Assembly: GCA_017961235.1 (NCBI GenBank) | Contig: JAGCXQ010000047.1 | Span: forward strand, 1-64,000 | Length of the DNA stretch: 64,000 nt | From: Clostridiales bacterium | GTDB lineage: Bacteria; Bacillota; Clostridia; Saccharofermentanales; Saccharofermentanaceae | Direction: 5' to 3' | Shown: positions 61,569-64,000 of the stretch, piece after piece | How the letters are laid out: the number at the start of each line of letters is the position of its first letter | Position numbering within the stretch: the first letter of the stretch is position 1 | The notes under the pieces: generated by a model | Told to the model about the DNA's origin: nothing | Seen by the model: the letters and a program-made list of their open reading frames with translations, nothing else | Databases searched by the model: none | Made by a program: the position numbers and the translations under genes

Positions 61569-62867
61569 TCAATTGTTTTTCCAATAGGAATTGGCTATGT
61601 CTGAATTCTCGTTACTTTCCTCCTGATTGATGCAGAAATCGGCAATAAGCGCTTCGGTCTCATCATTTTTGTATTTCAGAAGGTACAGAAGGGCTGCGCG
61701 GACACGGCTATGCCGGCCGATTCCGTCACCTCTTTGCACGATGCTCCGGGCGAGAGTGTAGGCCTTTTCCGGGCATAAGAAAGGAATAAAACGCATAATC
61801 GCTTCCAGGTAATAATCTGACTTATCCGAATCATCCAGAACCAGTTTTTTCAGGATAGCCTGATCAAAATCAGGAAGGAGTCCTTCTACCTTTTCTGTAG
61901 TATGAAGGAATGCTGCCAAGTCCCTTACTGTCGGATAGGAATCCTTTTCGTAATGGATCCCTGTGCCGGTAAGCTCGTATCTTTGAAGTGGCAGTTCTTG
62001 TGTTTCAGGCTCCGTTCTGGGCATATCCAGGAAGCGGATCTCTTTTTCCGGTTCTACTTTCAGCCCTGCAAAATAAAGTGTCCGGATTTGAGGATTCTTT
62101 TGCCGGAGATTTACACCCTTTGTTGCTTCCAAGAAACTATATCCGTTACAGGGAATAATGGTCAGGCAGGAAAGCATCTGTCCTAGGCTTGCTGCCGCGC
62201 ATGCCTTATGATGCCCGTCCAAAAGCCCATTCATATACCCTTGCAGATGATAAGCAAGAGCCCTCGGAGGATTCTTTTCTGATTTCAATATCTGCGCATA
62301 ATATTCCACCCGATCGTTATTGATGAGTGAGGAAGATTGAGTCGGATAAAGGAACATAGGCAAGGCATCTGCACAGCTTATAACTGCGGAATCATAGTAT
62401 CCGCAACATGTAGCGGTAAAGTACTGTAGTTCGTTCGGCACCTTATAGAAAAAGTGACCATCTCCGTCGGATGGAAAGAGGACCGTATCTGCCAGCACAT
62501 AATATCCGTCACCCAATAATCCCAGAAGCGGACGGATCTTTTCCGCTGAATCCATTATGTTCACAAATCCGGAATTCATGCACGTTCTTGCTGCCTCAAG
62601 TTCCGGGCAGTCTATGTTTTCTGTGCCATAGCCCGTAGTCAGCATACCTTTGCAGGTAGGACATGAAGGAAGCTTGCCTTGCACGATCGGCCTTTCGTTT
62701 AGAACCACGTGCATATGCCGATCATAGTCTTCGTCTTCGGGACCCCATTTTTCACAGATTGTATTCTTTCCGTTTTTAACCGAGAAAACGACCGCAGAAT
62801 TACACCACCACTTATCAGTGGTGTCCAGTTCCCGAATGATCTTTACTTCCGTTTTTTCCCAGAACAT
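61569..62867 (-). CDS. Unknown protein with ParB/sulfiredoxin-like DGHHK motif and CPTC pair
   Basis: 432 residues. The N-terminal ~100 residues carry CPTCKG, which may bind metal. At ~205-235, LQGYMNGLLDGHHKACAAASLGQ resembles the ParB/Srx fold motif, where the DGHH residues bind nucleotide and metal. Residues ~320-420 are helical repeats. No signal peptide. Its partner and substrate are unknown. No convincing ribosome site was seen before the chosen ATG. Confidence 0.6.
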   Translation of the reverse strand: MFWEKTEVKIIRELDTTDKWWCNSAVVFSVKNGKNTICEKWGPEDEDYDRHMHVVLNERPIVQGKLPSCPTCKGMLTTGYGTENIDCPELEAARTCMNSGFVNIMDSAEKIRPLLGLLGDGYYVLADTVLFPSDGDGHFFYKVPNELQYFTATCCGYYDSAVISCADALPMFLYPTQSSSLINNDRVEYYAQILKSEKNPPRALAYHLQGYMNGLLDGHHKACAAASLGQMLSCLTIIPCNGYSFLEATKGVNLRQKNPQIRTLYFAGLKVEPEKEIRFLDMPRTEPETQELPLQRYELTGTGIHYEKDSYPTVRDLAAFLHTTEKVEGLLPDFDQAILKKLVLDDSDKSDYYLEAIMRFIPFLCPEKAYTLARSIVQRGDGIGRHSRVRAALLYLLKYKNDETEALIADFCINQEESNENSDIANSYWKNN

Positions 62868-63303
62868 GATTCGAGTCCTCCAAAACCTATTCAGGAATAA
62901 CTTTTTTGATTATAACTCATTCTCATTCTTCGTGTAGACACACGTGATAGAAATAGAGCAGATCTTTAGTAGCTGTTCCGTTAACTTATCAAATACATTG
63001 TTTAATGATATAAAAGATAAGGGGAGCAGGAGGATGAATCAATCCCACTCGTTCGTACCTACTATTCCTAATAGAGATTTTTTTCGGGTTGATTCTAAAT
63101 GCACAGCCAGGAAATGAACTTTATGGAGTATTCATACTCGTGTCTGTCGGATTCGGCTCACCTGTACGGTACGACGTTTTTTGAATGATATGTTTTCCCT
63201 TGATTCGGTCGTCAATTTCTTGACGAAATTCTTGACAAATGTCAATTCTTCGATATTATGTAATTAAACGAAGTGAAGCAGAAATAATCTGGGAGGGTAC
63301 ACC
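62868..63303. other. 436-base gap before the XRE-ImmA pair
   Basis: No gene that I can support. The plus-strand promoter and operators occupy 63210-63259. A 27-codon frame at 63034 has AGGAGG directly against its ATG and is doubtful. The rest is AT-rich with no repeat or RNA I recognise. Confidence 0.5.
63210..63259 (+). promoter_or_regulatory. Promoter and operators of the XRE-ImmA pair
   Basis: Palindrome CGTCAA-TTTC-TTGACG (63210-63225) and TTGACA-AA-TGTCAA (63232-63245). The second contains the -35 box TTGACA; 16 bases later is TATTAT (63254). The XRE protein probably represses itself here. Confidence 0.7.
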
Positions 63304-63609
63304 ATGAGCACTATTGGAGAAAGGATCCAGGAATTATTGAAAGAATCTGATTATACACAGAAAGAATTGGCAAACATGGTCGGAGTTACGGAGTCAGCAA
63401 TGTCTCGTTATATTAACGATGATAGGGTTCCCAAGAGCAAAATTGTCGCTAATCTTGCTACGGCTCTTAATACAACATCTGAATATATTATTAGTGGAAA
63501 GGCACCGGAGAACGACTTTGCTGAAATCTACCGTTTGGTAGCCCGTAGTACATCAAACATGACCACGGAAGAAAAATTTGAATTGATGAGGTTGTTAACG
63601 AAAGAATGA
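63304..63609 (+). CDS. XRE-family regulator (ImmR/cI-like)
   Basis: 101 residues. HTH at ~15-62 (YTQKELANMVGVTESAMSRYINDDRVP). Followed by a short helical end. Start and stop overlap the next gene by ATGA. With an ImmA/IrrE protease downstream this is the switch pair seen in ICEBs1 and some phages. Confidence 0.85.
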   Translation: MSTIGERIQELLKESDYTQKELANMVGVTESAMSRYINDDRVPKSKIVANLATALNTTSEYIISGKAPENDFAEIYRLVARSTSNMTTEEKFELMRLLTKE

Positions 63610-64000
63610 GTTACGAAGAAGAGTATACAGATATCAAGCTTCCAAAGAAAGCCTATGATAAGATTGTGATAGCTGTTACAAAGCTTTTTGTTGAACTTGG
63701 TATAGGCACTTATCCGATTGATCCCTTCGAAATAATAAAAAGAAAGGGATACATATTACGGACTTATTCGAAGCTCTCGGTTCAAAAGCAACGAGCACTT
63801 AAAGCAAAGGATCTCGATGCGACCAGTTTTTATGATCCAAGTTTAAAAGCAATTGTTATTTATTTCGATGAGACACAGCCTATTGAGCGGATTCGCTTTA
63901 CACTGATGCATGAAGTTGGTCACATTGTTCTAGGGCATAAGGAGGAAAGTGATCTCGCAAAGAAAATGGCTGACTACTTCGCCGCATATTCACTTGCTCC
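63606..64000 (+). CDS. ImmA/IrrE-family metallopeptidase (3' end outside window)
   Basis: About 131 residues are visible, with the zinc motif HEVGH near residue 104. Members cleave the partner repressor. ATG overlaps the XRE stop. Runs off the window edge, so the remainder is not known. Confidence 0.8.
   Translation, partial: MSYEEEYTDIKLPKKAYDKIVIAVTKLFVELGIGTYPIDPFEIIKRKGYILRTYSKLSVQKQRALKAKDLDATSFYDPSLKAIVIYFDETQPIERIRFTLMHEVGHIVLGHKEESDLAKKMADYFAAYSLA

Noticed and set aside
63034..63117. 27-codon frame in the gap before the XRE gene
   Set aside because: AGGAGG touches its ATG with no spacing, and the peptide has no visible feature; not supported as a gene.
1..64000. tRNA, rRNA, CRISPR array, insertion sequence
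   Set aside because: None was found on reading: no spaced direct repeats, no transposase, no tRNA-type arms.

Overview
The window looks like a chromosomal segment of a Gram-positive, xylan-degrading Clostridia bacterium, probably from a gut or rumen. The reasons are strong AGGAGG-type ribosome sites, TTG/GTG starts, a lipobox and a sortase-type signal (KTGD plus a hydrophobic tail), ECF sigma factors, XRE regulators, a GH10/GH8 xylan set and mid-40s G+C by eye. I cannot place it in a family. No rRNA, tRNA, CRISPR array or insertion sequence was seen.

Layout. 1-14.2 kb: the tail of a secreted protein and a 34-residue peptide, a FIST-EAL c-di-GMP phosphodiesterase, a LacI-like sensor without DNA-binding domain, an AI-2E-type exporter, a YidC-like/sulfatase-like fusion on the minus strand, a MacB/FtsX-type ABC exporter and a LppM-like lipoprotein. 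14.2-18.7 kb: a promoter and folded leader, then a TerD-like protein coupled to a cytoplasmic GH10 xylanase-alpha/beta hydrolase fusion. 18.7-36.3 kb: mostly small metabolic and stress genes (several GNAT acetyltransferases, methyltransferase, dehydrogenases, FabF opposite a TetR regulator, an MFS efflux pump behind a leader-peptide attenuator, S51-NUDIX and MaoC-GNAT fusions, a Rex-type GH8, a SIMPL protein, a VUT/YhhQ transporter behind a preQ1-like riboswitch, and an amidase). 36.5-47.4 kb: two paralogous ECF sigma factors, each fused through a transmembrane segment to a different outside domain, with lipoproteins, membrane proteins and XRE regulators between and after them. 47.6-59.5 kb: a wall-anchored multidomain GH10 xylanase, a heparinase II/III-like secreted lyase and a propeller/solute-binding lipoprotein. 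59.5-64 kb: a HipB/HipA-like toxin-antitoxin pair, an unknown DGHHK-motif protein, and an XRE-ImmA/IrrE pair cut by the window edge.

How it fits together. Xylan can be cut outside by the wall-anchored GH10 enzyme, imported as oligosaccharides, and finished inside by the GH10-hydrolase fusion and the Rex exo-oligoxylanase. The strongest candidates for something undescribed are the two sigma-TM-sensor proteins, which are colinear through residue 202, and the YidC-sulfatase fusion whose insertase groove lacks the usual arginine. A nine-base word, RGTGCTTTT, is also unusually frequent across the window on both strands.
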